Origin: Meiothermus sp.
GTDB lineage: Bacteria > Deinococcota > Deinococci > Deinococcales > Thermaceae
Direction: 5' to 3'
Length of the DNA stretch: 64,000 bases
Assembly: GCF_025056915.1 (NCBI RefSeq)
Contig: NZ_JANWVH010000001.1
Span: forward strand, 62,001 to 126,000
Below, in pieces: positions 8,985-19,536 of this stretch (position 1 is its first letter; each line of letters opens with the position of its first letter). A program made the position numbers and the translations under genes. Under the pieces are notes generated by a model. It made no database searches, had not been told where the DNA came from, and saw only the letters and a list, made by a program, of their open reading frames with translations.

Positions 8985-11381
8985 TCAGGTTCGAGCCCGA
9001 ACCTGAGCCTGGCAGATGGCGGTGCCTTGGGGTGTGGCCCTCAGATCCAGCTCCAGGCCCTCCACCTCGGGTAACTCCTCGAGCAGCCTCGAGACCCGCA
9101 GCAGAATGTCTTGCAAACTTTCCAGATGGGCCTTGCCTGCCAGGGGCGCCAGCATTTCCAGGGCTTCGCCGTCGGTGAGCGGGGTGATGCGGATGCCGAG
9201 CTGTTGCTCCCCGAGTGGCAGGCCCGTCAGGGCCAGGGTCAGCACCGGGCCAAAGAGGGGGTCGCTCCTGACCCGCAAGGCCAGGGCAATGCCATCGCCG
9301 GACCCCGAGGTCTTGAGGCCGAAGTATCCGAGCAGTTGCTGGGTCTGCTTTGCGCTCAAGAGACCTTTGGCACCGGCCACAAGCGCCCGCGCCTCGTCTT
9401 CTTGCACCCCGTGGTCGGGAATCTCTCCCGGCGGCTTCCTGCGCCACTGGGCGTAGGCGTAGGCCGCAGCCAGGGCCTTGCCCGCCGATTCGGGGAAGCG
9501 ATACGAGGGCAAAAGCTCCTCGCCCAGCCGCACCCGGGGTCGCCCGGCGGTCATGAAACAGGTCAGAACGGGAATGTTCACCCCCTGTTGCCGGGCCTCG
9601 TGGAGCGCGGTTCGCAGCGCTTCGGCCACCTCGTCTAAGGCGGCGTAGCCCAGCGGAACGAACAGGACGATGACCGCGTTGAAGCCACCAAGAAGCAGCT
9701 CTCGGGCAGCTTTGAGGTAGTCCTGGGCGGCGGCCCTCGAGCCCAGGTCGCGCACCTCGGCGCTCAGCCCCTCGGCCTCGAGGGCATCCTTGGCCAGGTA
9801 AGCCGGGCCTGAAGCGTTGCTCAGCAGGGCCACCCGCGGGCCCTCCGGCAGGGGCTGGTAGGCCAGCATGGCGGCAATGTCGAACATTTCCTCGAGGTTC
9901 TCGGCCCGCACCACCCCGGTCTGTTTGAAGAGGGCTTCCACCACCGGGTCGCGCCCAGGCCGCACCGCCAGAATGGGCTTTTTTCGCCCCACCCGGCGGG
10001 CCAGGCGGGCAAAGCGCCGGGGGTTGCCAAACGACTCCACATACAGAAGAATCAGCCCGGTGTCGGGGTCTTCCTCCCAGTACTGAATCAGGTCGTTGGA
10101 GGAGATGTCCACCTTGGCCCCCAGCGAGACGAAGTTCGAAAACCCCAGCCCCATCTCGCGCGCATACTCCAGCACCGCCAGGCCCACCGCCCCGCTCTGG
10201 CTCGACATGGCGATGCGCCCCCGGGGGGGCAGCCGGGGGGCCAGACCGGCGCAGAGCTGAACGTCCGGGCTGGTGCTCATCAGGGCCAAGGAGCCCGGCC
10301 CCAGCAGGCGCATCCCGTAGTGACGGCAGGTCTGCACCAGGGCTTTGACCTGGGGAGGCTCCATGTCGGTGGTCACCACCATCAAGGCCCGCACCCCCCG
10401 CTGCCCGCAGGCCTCGGCGGCCTCGAGCACCTTGTCCCGGGGGGTGGTCAGCACGGCCAGGTCAATCGGCCCAGGCACCGCTTTTATGGAGGTGTAGGCC
10501 AGCATCGAGCCCACCACCGGCACATCGCCTGCCGCCGGGGTGGCGGCGGTGTTCACCGGATAGACCGGGCCTTGAAAGCGGTTCAGCACCAGGTGCTCCA
10601 GCACCTGGTAGCCCACGCTCCCGGGGTCGCGGGAGGCCCCCACCACTGCCACCCCCTTGGGGCGCAAGACCGGCAGGAGCGAGGCCACCGTGGCCACCCG
10701 CTCGCGCAGCTCGAAGCGGGCCAGCATCTCCGGGTTGGGTTCGATGTCAAAACTGACCTCAACCTCGCCCGATTCGTTGTGGGCCTCGACCTTGAAGCCG
10801 CTGGCCTTGAACACGTCCAGCATTTGCTTGTTCTCGGCCAGGGTGAAGGCATGAAACCGCCGGATGCCCCGCTGCACCCCGATCAGGGCCAGCCGCTCGA
10901 GCAGCAGCGAACCCAGGCCCCGCCCCTGAAACCAGTCGTCCACCAGAAAGGCCACCTCCGCCGAGGTGGAGCCCGGCCCTTCCTGCACGTACTCGCCGGT
11001 GGCAATGATGCGCTCGGGGTCGCCCGAGAGCACCACCAGGGTCACTTTGTCCTCGTCTGGGGGCTTGCGAAGGAGCAGGTCGGCAGCGGCCTCGGGCCGC
11101 ACTTCGGAGAAGAACCGGAAGGTGCGGGCCTGGGGCGAAAGACGCTCCAGAAATTCCACAAATAGGGGCCGGTCTTCGGGCCGGGCCGGTCTCAGGGTGG
11201 CGGTGCGGCCATCCTTGAGCAGGATGGGGCCGGACTCGAGGGCGTACTGAGGGGTTGGGGGGGGAATGTAGCGCTGGGGCATAAAACCGTCCTGTATATC
11301 AGAATAGCCGCATTTGTTCGGGAAGACTGTCCTGCGGCCCAAATGGACGGTTCGCCTGGCGCAGGGCCCACAAAAACCCAA
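8985..11381 (-). CDS. GNAT acetyltransferase fused to ADP-forming acyl-CoA synthetase-like domains; start likely MPQRYIPPPTPQYALE (about 11283)
   Basis: GNAT motif VAFLVDDWFQGRGLGSLLLERLALIG; CoA-binding/ligase motifs GVAVVGASRDPGSVGYQVLEHLV, RIAMSSQSGAVGLAVLEYARE. Confidence 0.85.
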   Translation of the reverse strand: MGFCGPCARRTVHLGRRTVFPNKCGYSDIQDGFMPQRYIPPPTPQYALESGPILLKDGRTATLRPARPEDRPLFVEFLERLSPQARTFRFFSEVRPEAAADLLLRKPPDEDKVTLVVLSGDPERIIATGEYVQEGPGSTSAEVAFLVDDWFQGRGLGSLLLERLALIGVQRGIRRFHAFTLAENKQMLDVFKASGFKVEAHNESGEVEVSFDIEPNPEMLARFELRERVATVASLLPVLRPKGVAVVGASRDPGSVGYQVLEHLVLNRFQGPVYPVNTAATPAAGDVPVVGSMLAYTSIKAVPGPIDLAVLTTPRDKVLEAAEACGQRGVRALMVVTTDMEPPQVKALVQTCRHYGMRLLGPGSLALMSTSPDVQLCAGLAPRLPPRGRIAMSSQSGAVGLAVLEYAREMGLGFSNFVSLGAKVDISSNDLIQYWEEDPDTGLILLYVESFGNPRRFARLARRVGRKKPILAVRPGRDPVVEALFKQTGVVRAENLEEMFDIAAMLAYQPLPEGPRVALLSNASGPAYLAKDALEAEGLSAEVRDLGSRAAAQDYLKAARELLLGGFNAVIVLFVPLGYAALDEVAEALRTALHEARQQGVNIPVLTCFMTAGRPRVRLGEELLPSYRFPESAGKALAAAYAYAQWRRKPPGEIPDHGVQEDEARALVAGAKGLLSAKQTQQLLGYFGLKTSGSGDGIALALRVRSDPLFGPVLTLALTGLPLGEQQLGIRITPLTDGEALEMLAPLAGKAHLESLQDILLRVSRLLEELPEVEGLELDLRATPQGTAICQAQVRART

Positions 11382-11851
11382 AGACGCTTCGTGGCTGGGC
11401 CTGTCATCGGCTTCCAGCCAGCGGCTGACCGACCCGCACAGACGCCGGTTGAGTCAAAGCGGCGTCCCTGGGAAACGGCCCTCCGACCAGGAATCGAGGG
11501 CGAGGATGACCTTGCTGCTTGGCGTTGACGAGTGAGCCATAAGGGCTTCTTCGCTGCCGGAACCCTACCTGGATTGAATCTCCGGACTCTGGCTTTGCCC
11601 AGCAGGGCCGAACAGTGATACCCAGGTCAGGCGTTTGAGCAACTTTCAAAGGGTACACGGCAAGGTGGCAGGGGGTGGGCAGTGGCTCTCCACCTCCATC
11701 CTCACCCCTGCTTCGCGCCGCACCGCTCCTCCATCTGCAAAGCCACCAGGCAAAGATGGTACGAACCAGGAACCCCTGTAAAGCAAAAGCACCGTGCGCC
11801 CCGCGGAAAGCTCCTTTGATGGGCCATGAAGCGAGGCTGTACCCTGGATAT

Positions 11852-12238
11852 ATGCGACTGAAGGTGAAGTTTTGGCTCGAGTCCGACGCGGGCAACTTTT
11901 TGTTGGGGCCGGGCACCTTGCATTTACTGGTGGCGGTGGCCAGGCAGGGTAGCCTCAAAGCAGGGGCCAGGGCCGCGGGGCTGAGCTACCGAGGGGCCTG
12001 GAACAGGCTCAAAAAAGCCGAGGAAGGGCTGGGCTTCCCACTGCTCCAACGCTTCTCTGGGGGTGAAGGGGGAGGGGGCAGCACCCTCACCGCCGAAGCC
12101 GAGGAACTCGTGGAGCGATACCAGCGCTTTGTGCAGGGAGCCGAAGAGGTTCTCGAGGCCCGCTTTGCCGAGGCTTTCGCCGGCTGGCCGAGCGCACGCT
12201 TGAATAAGCAAGATGTTAGTAAAAAAAGAGACATCTAG
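11852..12238 (+). CDS. ModE-like winged-helix DNA-binding protein (no molybdate-binding domain)
   Basis: LHLLVAVARQGSLKAGARAAGLSYRGAWNRLKKAEEGLGFPLLQR...GGGSTLTAEAEELVERYQRF; in-frame ATG at 11852. Confidence 0.75.
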   Translation: MRLKVKFWLESDAGNFLLGPGTLHLLVAVARQGSLKAGARAAGLSYRGAWNRLKKAEEGLGFPLLQRFSGGEGGGGSTLTAEAEELVERYQRFVQGAEEVLEARFAEAFAGWPSARLNKQDVSKKRDI

Positions 12239-12288
12239 CCATATTTGTTGGAACAGTCTGCACGTAAAGCGGCATTTTGTGAAAAGCG

Positions 12289-12365
12289 TTGACAAAAAAT
12301 ACGCCATATGTTACCTTACATATGCCAGACGCTTCATGTACCGCTCCCCGGTTGCCCGACCGGGG
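12289..12365 (+). promoter_or_regulatory. Promoter-like TTGACA with inverted repeat ATATGT-TACCTT-ACATAT, followed by hairpin
   Basis: TTGACA 12289-12294, 17 bp, TACCTT 12312-12317 centred in perfect 6-bp inverted repeat 12306-12323; CCCCGGT-TGCCCG-ACCGGGG at 12346-12365. Confidence 0.5.
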
Positions 12366-12381
12366 GGCCCTCCTCTTTATT

Positions 12382-12484
12382 GCGCTCTTCACAGACGTGG
12401 CCGCCCGGATGGGCGGCCACTGTTCTGTTCAGAACCCGACCTTCTCGAACTCGAATGGCTCATCATATGTGAAGAGCGCTCTAG
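12382..12484. repeat. Family 1 dispersed repeat, copy C, with perfect 12-bp terminal inverted repeats
   Basis: GCGCTCTTCACA 12382-12393 and TGTGAAGAGCGC 12468-12479; internal GTGGCCGCCC-GGAT-GGGCGGCCAC and GTTCTG-TT-CAGAAC. Confidence 0.85.
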
Positions 12485-12546
12485 GGCGTACAAATACCAA
12501 TCCCAGGCCGGGGCGCCTGGGATGAAAAAAAAACAGCCTCGAGGGT

Positions 12547-14412
12547 TCAGACTTCCGGATTGAAAGCGGTTGGGGCTACGGCTTCGGGTTGCTTGGCCTG
12601 GGCGATGATTTCCCGCACCCGTTCGCCCTGTACAATCTCCGACTCCAGCAGCTCCTCGGCCAGGCGGTGCATGGCCTCGGCGTTGCTTGACAACACCTGC
12701 TTGGCCTTTTCGTAGGCCCGATCCAGGATGGCCTGGATATCGGCATCAATCAGGCGGCTGGTCTCCTCGGAGTGGTCTTGCTTTTTGGCGATTTCCTCGC
12801 CCAGGAAGATGGGGCCCTGGTTGGAGCCCCAGGCCACGTTTCTGAAGTGGTCGCCCATGCCCCAGTCGAGCACCATCTGCTTGGCCAGGCTGGTGGCCTG
12901 CTTGAAGTCGTTGGCGGCCCCGGTGGTCACGGTGCCCACGAATAGCTCCTCGGCGGCCCGGCCTGCCAGGGTCATGGCCAGGGTGTCCTCGAGGTGCTCC
13001 TTGCTCATCAGGATGCGCTCCTCGGGCTTGCTCCAGCGCACCCCCAGGGCCATCCCCCGGGGCACAATCGAGACCTTCTCGGTCTTGTCGGCATACGGCA
13101 GCACCTCGCCGGCAATGGCGTGGCCGGCCTCGTGGTAGGCCACGGCCCGCTTTTCCTGCTCGCTCAACTTCAAGGTGCCCCGCTCCAGCCCCAGCATGAT
13201 TTTGTCGAGCGCGGTCTGGAAGTGGGCGTTGGTAATCTCGCTGGCGTTCTCGCGGGCGGCCTGCAAGGCGGCCTCGTTGACCAGGTTCTTGAGGTCGGCG
13301 CCGCTAAACTGCGGGGTCAGCCGGGCCAGGTTGTTCACGTCCACATCGGGGGCAAACTTCTTGCCCCGCATGTGCACCTGCAAGATTTCCTTGCGCTCTT
13401 CCAGGGTGGGCAGGCCGATCACCACCTGGCGGTCGAAGCGCCCCGGGCGCAACAGGGCCGGGTCCAGAATGTCCGGGCGGTTGGTAGCAGCCAGCACGAT
13501 TACGCTGGTGTCTTTCTCGAAGCCGTCCATCTCGGAGAGAATCTGGTTCAAAGTCTGCTCCCGCTCGTCGTGGCCGCCGCCGATGCCGGCCCCGCGTTTG
13601 CGCCCGATGGAGTCCAGTTCGTCAATGAAGATGATGGCCGGGGCGTTGCGGCGGGCCTCCTCGAAAAGGGTGCGCACCCGGCTGGCCCCCACCCCCACGA
13701 ACATCTCCATAAACTCCGAAGCCGAGACCGAGAAGAAGGGCACCCCGGCCTCGCCCGCCACCGCGCGGGTCAGGAGGGTTTTGCCGGTGCCCGGCGGCCC
13801 CACCAGCAGCACGCCTTTGGGTATCTCGGCCCCGATGGCGATGTACTTCTGCGGGTTTTTGAGGAAGTCCACCACCTCCATCAGCTCGCGCTTGGCCTCG
13901 GTGTGGCCGGCCACGTCCTTGAAGGTGGTGTTGACCCGCTTCTCCTTGCCATACAGCCGGGCCCGGCTCTGCCCGAACTGCATGACCTGACCGGCCCCGC
14001 CCTGTGAGCGCATGAAGAAGAACCACCAGAAGCCAATCAGGAGCAGAATGGGCAGGAGCGTGTACAGCAACTGAGGCCAGATGCTCGGGGGGCGGTTGGT
14101 AATTTCGACCCCATTCTGACGCAGCAGGTTGGTGAACTGGGGGTCGCTGAAGCCCGCAGGGAGGGCGATGACCGTAAAACGGTCGGTGGTTTCGGTTGCA
14201 TTGCCCACCTCTATGCGCTCCGGGGCCTTGAAGAAGCCGTTGATGCGGCCTTCTTGCAAAATCACCCGTGCTACCTTGCCCTGCTCCACATAAGCGATGA
14301 AATCGCTGTAGGACACAGTGGCGCGGGTGTTGCTGCTGCCAAATAAGGTAAAGAGCCAGTAGGCCAGAATGACGACGATGACCAAGCTCCAGGGGTTGAT
14401 ACGAGTAGGCAA
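12547..14412 (-). CDS. ftsH: ATP-dependent zinc metalloprotease FtsH
   Basis: [48 protein letters not shown] zinc motif; TTG start at 14412 preceded by GGAGGT. Confidence 0.96.
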   Translation of the reverse strand: MPTRINPWSLVIVVILAYWLFTLFGSSNTRATVSYSDFIAYVEQGKVARVILQEGRINGFFKAPERIEVGNATETTDRFTVIALPAGFSDPQFTNLLRQNGVEITNRPPSIWPQLLYTLLPILLLIGFWWFFFMRSQGGAGQVMQFGQSRARLYGKEKRVNTTFKDVAGHTEAKRELMEVVDFLKNPQKYIAIGAEIPKGVLLVGPPGTGKTLLTRAVAGEAGVPFFSVSASEFMEMFVGVGASRVRTLFEEARRNAPAIIFIDELDSIGRKRGAGIGGGHDEREQTLNQILSEMDGFEKDTSVIVLAATNRPDILDPALLRPGRFDRQVVIGLPTLEERKEILQVHMRGKKFAPDVDVNNLARLTPQFSGADLKNLVNEAALQAARENASEITNAHFQTALDKIMLGLERGTLKLSEQEKRAVAYHEAGHAIAGEVLPYADKTEKVSIVPRGMALGVRWSKPEERILMSKEHLEDTLAMTLAGRAAEELFVGTVTTGAANDFKQATSLAKQMVLDWGMGDHFRNVAWGSNQGPIFLGEEIAKKQDHSEETSRLIDADIQAILDRAYEKAKQVLSSNAEAMHRLAEELLESEIVQGERVREIIAQAKQPEAVAPTAFNPEV

Positions 14413-14859
14413 ACCATGACCTCCGTTGGGTGCCCGTCGGGCGGGCGATGCTCGCTTCACCGACTCCGCGGCGAACTGACGCACCGTACCTGAGTATATG
14501 GTACTCAATCCTGGACTGAGGAATGGGTTCTGGGGTGTAAAACCGCTTGGGGCGAGGTTTATGCGCTGCCTGATTCCGAACAACAACCTGGGTGCCCACC
14601 AGTCAAATCACGTGGTTATCTGCTTAATCCGTCTTCGCTGGAACGCTTCGCAAACTTCAGAAACGCAGCCGGGGTTGGGGGTAGGTGGGGGAGGTCTCTT
14701 TGCGGGAGAGGTGACCACGACGGTTGGTAGGCTATTCACCTAATCCAATCCGGTCTGGTGCAAGGAGGGATAGGGCTGGATTGGCCACAAACAACCAAAG
14801 CCCGCTGTTCATCCCTGGACATTCATTGCTTTCAGCTTTCCGCCTTAGAATAGGTTGGA

Positions 14860-16224
14860 ATGCAGGCGGTTCTCGAGGCCCTCCACCAAGGTGACTACGA
14901 CACGGCGTTTGAGGCGCTGGTGCGCACGCTGGCGCTGGCCCAGGGGCAGGATGCTGCCGAGGCGGCCTTGCTGTTGGCCGAAGCTTACTCGTTGTACGGG
15001 GAAGGGGGTATCGAGGGGGCCAACCGAGCCCTGGAGGAGGGTGTGGGCAGCGTGCCTGCCCTCGAGGCCCACCCCCGTTACCGGGCCATCCTGGGGGAGA
15101 TGCGGGCTTTGGAGGGCGCCTCGGAGGAGGATGTGCGGCAAATCCTGCCCCAGACCGACGACCCCCGCGCCCTTTATCACCGGGCCCAGGCCCTGATGTA
15201 CCTGGGCCTGCCCGAAGAGGCCCTGGAAATTCTGAACCGGCCCCTCGAGCTGCCCGCTTTTTTGGCCTGGCGGGCCCACACCCTGCGCGGCAAGGCCCTG
15301 GAACGCCTGGGAGAAGCCGCCGAAGCCGCAACCGCCTACAAGGAGGCCGCGCGGTTGGCGGTGGGGCTGGAACGCTACTGGAACCTGATTGATGCAGCGG
15401 CGATGTTCGTGGAGGCCGGAATGGGCCACGAAGCCCTACAGACCCTTCAGGAGGCCGCGCCCGATACCCCCGAGCTCGAGGACCCCGAGGACGCGGCCAC
15501 CCGGTATTACCTCGAGGCCCGCAGCCAGCTTTTGCTGGGCAACCCCAGCCTGGCCCTGGATGCCATCCAGCGGGCTTTGGCAAGGGAGCGGGAGGGGGCC
15601 GAGCCGGCCCACGGCACCCCCCTGGTTCAAGGACAGGCCCTCATGCAACTGGGGCACCCCCGCGAGGCCATCGAGGCTTTCCGTGAGGCTGTGCGACGGG
15701 CCGAAGACCCCGACAAAAGCTACGCCCTGCACGAGCTGGCGGTGGCCTACCTGGAAGCGGGCGAGCTGGCCGAGGCCGAGGCTACCTTGCGCGAGGTCAT
15801 GCGCGACCCCGAGTATGGCTATCAGGGGGAAGCCTATGGCGACCTGGCCGAGATTTTCTACCGCCTGGGCCGCTACGAAGAAGCCTCTCGGGCCGCCCGC
15901 CAGGCCATCCGGCTGGGCAGCCTGAGCGCTGGTTATCTGATTCTGGGCAACCTGGCCTACGACCTGCTGCACCTGGAGGAGGCCCTCGAGCACTACACCA
16001 AAGCCAGCGAAGAAGCCCCCGAAGGGAGCCGCGACTGGGTTACGGCGCAGCAGATGGTGGTGGATACCCTGGCCCAGCTGGGTTTTCGTCGCCCGGACGA
16101 GATTGTTTCGCGGAGCGAGGCCGTGTTGCCCTACCTGCACCCGGCGGACGAATGGCACCAGACCCTTAGCAGTTACCTCGAGCGGGCCCGCACGCTGATG
16201 GGTGGGAGTCGAACCCTAAACTGA
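14860..16224 (+). CDS. Tetratricopeptide repeat protein
   Basis: Many TPR-like repeats (e.g. GDLAEIFYRLGRYEEASRAARQAIRLG, LGNLAYDLLHLEEALEHYTKASEEAPE). Confidence 0.85.
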   Translation: MQAVLEALHQGDYDTAFEALVRTLALAQGQDAAEAALLLAEAYSLYGEGGIEGANRALEEGVGSVPALEAHPRYRAILGEMRALEGASEEDVRQILPQTDDPRALYHRAQALMYLGLPEEALEILNRPLELPAFLAWRAHTLRGKALERLGEAAEAATAYKEAARLAVGLERYWNLIDAAAMFVEAGMGHEALQTLQEAAPDTPELEDPEDAATRYYLEARSQLLLGNPSLALDAIQRALAREREGAEPAHGTPLVQGQALMQLGHPREAIEAFREAVRRAEDPDKSYALHELAVAYLEAGELAEAEATLREVMRDPEYGYQGEAYGDLAEIFYRLGRYEEASRAARQAIRLGSLSAGYLILGNLAYDLLHLEEALEHYTKASEEAPEGSRDWVTAQQMVVDTLAQLGFRRPDEIVSRSEAVLPYLHPADEWHQTLSSYLERARTLMGGSRTLN

Positions 16225-16416
16225 AGCGACCCGCTCGGTATTCTGCCAGTAGGTCGCGCTAATCGGCAAACACCTGAGGAACCTTCCACGCGCGCTGGCG
16301 GGCCTCGAAGGCCAAGGGGTGGATGTCGGCCAGCGCCACGACCTCGGCGCCATTGGCCACATAGCCCTTGTAGTGCACTGCGCAATGCCGCCCGCCCCGA
16401 TAATACCGACCTTCAT
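16225..16416 (-). pseudogene. Remnant of Gfo/Idh/MocA oxidoreductase (ThuB-like), frameshifted and truncated
   Basis: [12 protein letters not shown] in one frame, then VHYKGYVANGAEVVALADIHPLAFEARQRAWKVPQVFAD*RDLLAEYRAG in another; ATGA overlap with thuA-like stop. Confidence 0.8.
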
Positions 16417-17132
16417 AAGGGCTCCAGGGGGGCCTGATGGGGGGCCTGGGTTACGTCCAGGCTAACCCGCTGCCGGGCCCAGATGCAGGCGTTGGCCAGG
16501 ATGCGCAGGATCTGGGGGTGGTGGTAGGTGGGAAAGGTTTCGTGGCCGGGGCGGAAGTAGAAGATGCGTCCGTGGCCCCGCGTCCAGGTACAGGCACTGC
16601 GGAAGACCTCGCCCCCTTGAAACCAGGAGATCATCAGCAGCTCATCGGGCTCGGGGATGTCGAAGCGCTCACCGTACATCTCTTCCTGGGCAAGCTCCAC
16701 ATACTCCGGCAGGCCTTGCAGGATGGGATGGTCGGGGCGCAGGTTCCAAAGCCGTTCGCGCTCTCCGGCCTCGCGCCACTTGAGGCTGCAAAAAGTGCCC
16801 ATCAGGCGCTTGAATATCTTGGCGTAGTGGCCCGAGTGCAGCACGATCAGGCCCATGCCCGACAGCACCCGCAACTGCACCCGCTCGACCACGGCCTCGC
16901 TCACCTGTTCGTGGGCCAGATGCCCCCACCACATCAGCACCTCGGTATCCTCGAGAACCGCTTCGCTCAGCCCATGTTCGGGCTCCTCGAGGGTGGCCGT
17001 GCGCACCTTGAAGTCGCCCAGGCCCTGCAATCCCTGCGCCAGGGCGACGTGAATGCCCTCTGGGTAGATGCGGCGAACGGCTTCGTTGCGGCGCTCGTGC
17101 AGGTACTCGTTCCAGATGGTGACTTTGGTCAT
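16413..17132 (-). CDS. ThuA domain protein (trehalose utilization family)
   Basis: [83 protein letters not shown]. Confidence 0.9.
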   Translation of the reverse strand: MTKVTIWNEYLHERRNEAVRRIYPEGIHVALAQGLQGLGDFKVRTATLEEPEHGLSEAVLEDTEVLMWWGHLAHEQVSEAVVERVQLRVLSGMGLIVLHSGHYAKIFKRLMGTFCSLKWREAGERERLWNLRPDHPILQGLPEYVELAQEEMYGERFDIPEPDELLMISWFQGGEVFRSACTWTRGHGRIFYFRPGHETFPTYHHPQILRILANACIWARQRVSLDVTQAPHQAPLEPL

Positions 17133-17211
17133 AGGGCTTTGGGTTCCCGACTACTTCCAGGGTCACTATATCGCAATGGTTCTGGAAGGGTAGGGCCATA
17201 CAATAATGCCC

Positions 17212-17625
17212 ATGAAGGTACTGGCCCTCATCGCCCACGATGGCAAGAAAACCGACATGGTGTCTTTCGCCAAAGACCACAAAGACCTGCTCTCGAGCTT
17301 TCCCCTGGTCGCTACCGGTACAACCGGACGACTGTTGCAAGAAAAAGCCGGTCTGAGTGTGACCCGGATGCTTTCGGGGCCGCTGGGTGGCGACCAGCAG
17401 ATTGGGGCCATGATTGCGGAGGACAAGGTGCTGGCGGTCATTTTTTTGCGCGACCCCCTTCAAGCCCAGCCCCACGAACCCGATGTGCAGGCCCTGATGC
17501 GGGTCTGTGATGTTCACAACGTTCCCCTTGCAACCAACCTGGCCGCCGCCGAGGCCGTGCTGGCCTGGTTGCAAAGCGAGCTATCGGCCAACGAGCGGCA
17601 CACAGAGCCACAAGACTTGCGATAG
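17212..17625 (+). CDS. mgsA: Methylglyoxal synthase
   Basis: [13 protein letters not shown]..., [68 protein letters not shown]. Confidence 0.95.
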   Translation: MKVLALIAHDGKKTDMVSFAKDHKDLLSSFPLVATGTTGRLLQEKAGLSVTRMLSGPLGGDQQIGAMIAEDKVLAVIFLRDPLQAQPHEPDVQALMRVCDVHNVPLATNLAAAEAVLAWLQSELSANERHTEPQDLR

Positions 17626-17676
17626 TGGCAAAAACCCGAATGTTAGAAAAGTTGAGTGCTATATTAGCAAGTAGGT

Positions 17677-17901
17677 ATGACACCGGTTGAGTGGATTCAA
17701 AAAATGGTGGAGGCCAACCGCGAAGCCTTGCAGCAGATGCCCTTTCCACCGGGTCTGGCAGAGTATGTGGACGAGCTGGTCAAGTCGGGTCAGACGGAGC
17801 AGATCATCGCCCTGATGAAGATGGGCTTCCTGATCGGCATCCAGCAAGGTGCACGAAGCGAGGAGATTCCGGCTCCGCCTGTCCACCGCATCCAGGCCTA
17901 A
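17677..17901 (+). CDS. Small hypothetical protein, 74 aa
   Basis: Compact ORF MTPVEWIQKMVEANREALQQMPFPPGLAEYVDELVKSGQ with plausible start. Confidence 0.5.
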   Translation: MTPVEWIQKMVEANREALQQMPFPPGLAEYVDELVKSGQTEQIIALMKMGFLIGIQQGARSEEIPAPPVHRIQA

Positions 17902-18364
17902 CAGAACAACGGACAAAGCGGCGGGCTGTGCGAGTAGCCATCCAGGACAGTTGTAAAAAACTGCCTGACGTCCGGTCGTGCAAGGTTTCGTGGCAAAAGA
18001 CCACCATGACCGGGCCGGATGCCCAAACTCGAGCGACTTACTCCAATCGGCGAAGCGAACGGCCCGTTCGCGGTTGAGTCGTCCCTCAACCTCCCGTATT
18101 CCCTGCTCCTTGGCCAACTGGAAAGCCGGCCTTGCTGGCTCCACAGACCAGGCGAGACAGGCTCGACCTCTACGAAAAGCAGTGGGGTATAGTTGAATAC
18201 ACCGGCTTGTTGGGGTTGTTTGGCTATCGGGTCTGGCGCTTGTGTGGCCAGAAGGTTGCGCACCAAACAGGCATGGGGTTCTGCGCCTGGCCGGTTGGAC
18301 ACCACCCTGCACTGAGATGCTGGTGAGACGCAGGGGGCCAATACTCAGGCCCAGGAGGCCAGCA

Positions 18365-19282
18365 ATGAAGCATTTCAAACAGGCGTTGTGGGCTGCGTGG
18401 GTGGTTTGTGGAATGGCGGCGGGGCAGGTCGAGCTGAGGCCCAATCAGCAATATCAAGGCGGTGCCCAGGTTATCTCCTCTACGCTCGGAATTCGTTTTA
18501 CCCTGCCCAAAGGCTGGTTAGGTGCCTTCAGAGAAGAGGGTGGGCAGGCTGTGCTGGTGCTGGGTTCCAACAGTGTGGAGGGCGTTGGCCTGGTGATTTT
18601 TATAAAAGACCAGACCCCCGCCCAGGTGGTGGCCGCCCTGAACGAAGCGCAAGACCTGGGGGCCGGAGTGGTGCTGGAACTGGTGGGCTCGGTCAGGACG
18701 CAAGGCTCGAGGGTGACGGCCCGCTACCTCAACAGCCAGTATGTGGGGCGGGCGCTGGCTTTGCTGGGCTCGAGAAACCACGTGGTCTATTTCTACGCCG
18801 GCCCCCAAAAGAACGAGGCCCTCTACGGGCAACTGTTGGAGGGGCTTGCAGGCTCCACCAAGTTTCAGGCTCCCGTGGCGGCACGGCCCCAGCCCGCACC
18901 TCCGGCCCCTACCGGAGTGACGCGACAGTGGACGCAGCTCTTGGCCGGCAAGATGCTCAAGTATTTCTCCAGCTACAACTCGGGCGGTGGGGGCGGGGGT
19001 ATTTCCGAACAGCGCACCCTGCACCTGTGCTCCGACGGTAGCTTCGCCTACCTCGACGAAAGCCTCACCACCATCAACGTACCCGGCGCGTCGGCCTCGA
19101 GCGGGGGCAATGGTCGGGTTCTGGGACGCTGGCGCATCGAGTCGGCCACCCCAAACAGCGCGGTATTGCTGCTCAATGTGGACGGGGGTGGGGTCGAGCG
19201 ATTGCGGGTCGAATACGAGGGCGATAAGACTTTTCTCAACGGACAGCGCTGGTTTCGTGTCGAGAGCGATGTCTGCCGCTGA
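18365..19282 (+). CDS. Secreted protein of unknown function with C-terminal Gly-rich beta-sandwich-like module
   Basis: Signal peptide MKHFKQALWAAWVVCGMAAGQ; C-terminus TLHLCSDGSFAYLDES...GRWRIESATP...TFLNGQRWFRV. Confidence 0.6.
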   Translation: MKHFKQALWAAWVVCGMAAGQVELRPNQQYQGGAQVISSTLGIRFTLPKGWLGAFREEGGQAVLVLGSNSVEGVGLVIFIKDQTPAQVVAALNEAQDLGAGVVLELVGSVRTQGSRVTARYLNSQYVGRALALLGSRNHVVYFYAGPQKNEALYGQLLEGLAGSTKFQAPVAARPQPAPPAPTGVTRQWTQLLAGKMLKYFSSYNSGGGGGGISEQRTLHLCSDGSFAYLDESLTTINVPGASASSGGNGRVLGRWRIESATPNSAVLLLNVDGGGVERLRVEYEGDKTFLNGQRWFRVESDVCR

Positions 19283-19536
19283 AAGGCTCTGCTTTTCGCA
19301 CATACCCCACCCAGAGGTGGAAAATCTGGCTTCAGAGCTGCTGGGTGGCTTGCCGTCGGCCAGGGTGGGGCCTGCTCGTTATCTCCGGACGTTATGCCAT
19401 CGTTTCGCAGCCGAGTGGGTTCAGGAGGAGTGGTAACGATTTGAAGGATTAATTCCCGATGGTTGCGGCTCCTTCCTCTTCACGCCGCGGTTATGAGCGC
19501 TTGCATAAAGTGTTACAAAAGCGATGTGACCGCCGC

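Noticed and set aside
11404-11958. 184-aa minus-strand ORF between the GNAT fusion and the ModE-like gene
   Set aside because: No recognisable motifs and overlaps the better supported plus-strand gene.
16190-16225. tRNA T-arm-like sequence GGGTTCGACTCCCACC on the minus strand
   Set aside because: Only three stem pairs form, no acceptor/anticodon arms are recognisable, and the bases encode the C-terminus of the TPR protein (GGSRTLN).
17659-18444. 261-aa minus-strand ORF over the intergenic region 17.9-18.4 kb
   Set aside because: Overlaps the opposite-strand 74-aa gene and the signal peptide gene; no family motif recognised, so I do not call it coding.
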